From: Desulfobacteraceae bacterium
Lineage (GTDB): Bacteria; Desulfobacterota; Desulfobacteria; Desulfobacterales; Desulfosalsimonadaceae
DNA: 5,960 nucleotides
Direction of reading: 5' to 3'
Assembly (NCBI GenBank): GCA_007131845.1
Contig: SLPT01000017.1
Location: 1 to 5,960 of the forward strand
The first letter of the stretch is position 1. Each line of letters starts with the position of its first letter. A model generated the notes under the pieces. It had not been told where the DNA came from and made no database searches. It saw only the letters and a list, made by a program, of their open reading frames with translations. Made by a program: the position numbers and the translations under genes. Positions 4,870 to 5,960 of the stretch are shown here, one piece after another.

Positions 4870-5838
4870 TCAGGCTGGGCTGGAGAAGAGGTGCAGGATA
4901 TAGGGCTGATACCAGATCCGGAGACTGAGGCTTTCGATAAATCCGTTGTGTCCGCCGTAATCCTGCATGGTAAGCCGTGTCCAACCGTTTAAATCAAGGC
5001 TTTCGAAGTCATCGGCCGGTATGATGGGATCATCTTTTGCGGTGATCAGCGTCGTGGGCACCCGGATCGGAGCCAATGCATCGGCCGTAAGCGCATAGGA
5101 GTCGAAATACGTGCCCGGGGATTCAAAGGAGGAATATCGCATCAGAAGCGCTGTGGTTATCTGGTAGATGCTGTTCATCCGGCAAATATCACTGAAATCG
5201 TATTTTCCGGGGAATGCTGCCTGCTTCTTAACAAGGGAGCGGCGCCACTTGCGAAGAAAATAGAGCCGAAAGGTAGGGCGGGCGTCAATGAGGCGGGTTG
5301 CCCGGTCGGGGTCAATGACCGGACTGACGGCTACCGCATGTTTCAAATTATCAATCGGCCGCCCGCCTGCCCGGGCCGCGACCCGAAGCACGTAGTTACC
5401 GCCCATGGAAAAGCCGATCATGAAAAACGGCCGATCCGCCTCGATAGCGGCGATCTCGCCCACGGCGTCGACAACCTCCTGCAAAAGCGATCCAAAAAAC
5501 AGCCCAAGATTCAAGTGGTGGCTTTCGCCATGATCGCGGAGATTCAGTCGGAACACGGAGTATCCGCGGTTGAAAAAATATCGCCCGGAGCACCGGACAT
5601 ACGTCGATCGGGCACTGCCCTCCCATCCGTGGAGCAAAAGCACGAGCCCGGCCGATTGTGGGTGCTTCGAATAAAATCCCTGGAGCCTCGTCCCGTCAGG
5701 CGTTTTGATGATCATCTCCTGTGCGGCGTCGGACATGGGATTTTTCCCGATGGCGCGAAACGGCGTGCTGGCCAGGTATGACTGGACAAAGGGGTTTCGC
5801 AGCAATGCCGGCGGCTTAATTGAGGGGTAGCTTGTCAT
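4870..5838 (-). CDS. Alpha/beta hydrolase of the YheT-like (COG0429) type
   Basis: A predicted serine hydrolase of unknown substrate, 322 residues from the chosen start. Features in order are LLLHGWEGSARSTY (67-80, the HG oxyanion region), NLRDHGES (99-106), the nucleophile elbow GFSMGGN with S144, AKDDPIIP (267-274) with D270 as probable acid, and GGHNGF (295-300) with H297 as the catalytic histidine. The full triad argues for an active enzyme. HGWEGS, GFSMGGN and the AVAVSPVIDP stretch are what place it with the YheT/COG0429 group, whose members include esterases and uncharacterised proteins. I prefer the ATG at 5838, preceded by AGGA at nine bases; an in-frame TTG at 5880 would add 14 residues but has no suitable ribosome-binding site. 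No signal peptide is obvious, so it is probably cytosolic. It is separated from the next gene by 372 bases including a repeat, so co-transcription is unlikely. No terminator was seen after its stop. Confidence 0.93.
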   Translation of the reverse strand: MTSYPSIKPPALLRNPFVQSYLASTPFRAIGKNPMSDAAQEMIIKTPDGTRLQGFYSKHPQSAGLVLLLHGWEGSARSTYVRCSGRYFFNRGYSVFRLNLRDHGESHHLNLGLFFGSLLQEVVDAVGEIAAIEADRPFFMIGFSMGGNYVLRVAARAGGRPIDNLKHAVAVSPVIDPDRATRLIDARPTFRLYFLRKWRRSLVKKQAAFPGKYDFSDICRMNSIYQITTALLMRYSSFESPGTYFDSYALTADALAPIRVPTTLITAKDDPIIPADDFESLDLNGWTRLTMQDYGGHNGFIESLSLRIWYQPYILHLFSSPA

Positions 5839-5933
5839 GAAATACAGTCCTGCAGGCTGCGCAAAAAAATCATATCGCAATAGAGCGAACCGGGGCTTCC
5901 GCGTCGCCCGGCGACCAGGTTATTCATTACGTT

Positions 5934-5960
5934 CTGGTTTTCGTTCGGACACGATTTACC
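5934..5960. repeat. End of a second family B element, cut by the window edge
   Basis: CTGGTTTTCGTTCGG (5934-5948) is identical to 1279-1293, and the following bases (NCACNNTTTA) continue the match, about 22 of 25 in total. By analogy with the complete copy at 1155-1298 this is a terminal repeat, but the other end is not in the window, so whether the element extends beyond base 5960 or lies toward the hydrolase gene cannot be decided. It sits roughly 95 bases upstream of the hydrolase start codon. Confidence 0.6.

Noticed and set aside
5839..5880. TTG start at 5880 adding 14 residues to the hydrolase
   Set aside because: No ribosome-binding site at a suitable distance; the downstream ATG has AGGA at nine bases and the hydrolase fold does not need the extra residues.
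1..5960. CRISPR array, tRNA, rRNA, transposase or prophage gene
   Set aside because: No regularly spaced repeat array, no tRNA-like cloverleaf with a TTCGANNC arm, and no transposase or phage motif on either strand.

Overview
The window looks like chromosomal DNA from a metabolically versatile anaerobic Proteobacterium-like organism. A deltaproteobacterial (Desulfobacterota) sulfate reducer or a relative is my best guess. The basis is the roughly 600-residue acyl-CoA dehydrogenase paired with a crotonase, the moderate GC content, and short palindromic-ended intergenic repeats of the 'TGACGGCTTCGTAAAAA' kind, which I associate with that group. The assignment is inference; no rRNA or marker gene is present.

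All credible genes lie on the minus strand, so transcription runs from high to low coordinates. In transcription order they are: a YheT-like alpha/beta hydrolase (5838-4870); a 372-base intergenic stretch holding a 152-bp repeat element, a candidate promoter and tandem short repeats; an acyl-CoA dehydrogenase (4497-2680) followed after 27 bases by an enoyl-CoA hydratase (2652-1882), clearly a two-gene beta-oxidation operon; a 60-bp miniature copy of the same repeat (1817-1876); a 45-residue DUF3096-type membrane peptide (1795-1658); a stretch with a possible 34-residue ORF (1471-1367) and a strong intrinsic terminator (1346-1310); a 144-bp inverted-repeat element (1298-1155); and a type I-beta DAHP synthase (1101-97), whose stop codon directly abuts a third copy of the first repeat family.

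The acyl-CoA dehydrogenase and hydratase would catalyse the first two steps of an acyl-CoA beta-oxidation cycle: oxidation to the 2-enoyl-CoA, then hydration to the 3-hydroxyacyl-CoA. The DAHP synthase commits erythrose 4-phosphate and phosphoenolpyruvate to aromatic amino-acid synthesis and appears to be a stand-alone unit. The hydrolase and the small membrane peptide have no clear functional link to either pathway.

I see no convincing novel multi-gene system, CRISPR array, phage or transposase gene. The parts not explained by ordinary genes are two dispersed repeat families, at least three copies of one and two of the other in under 6 kb, sitting in almost every intergenic gap, and the short transcript-like unit between the DUF3096 gene and the terminator.
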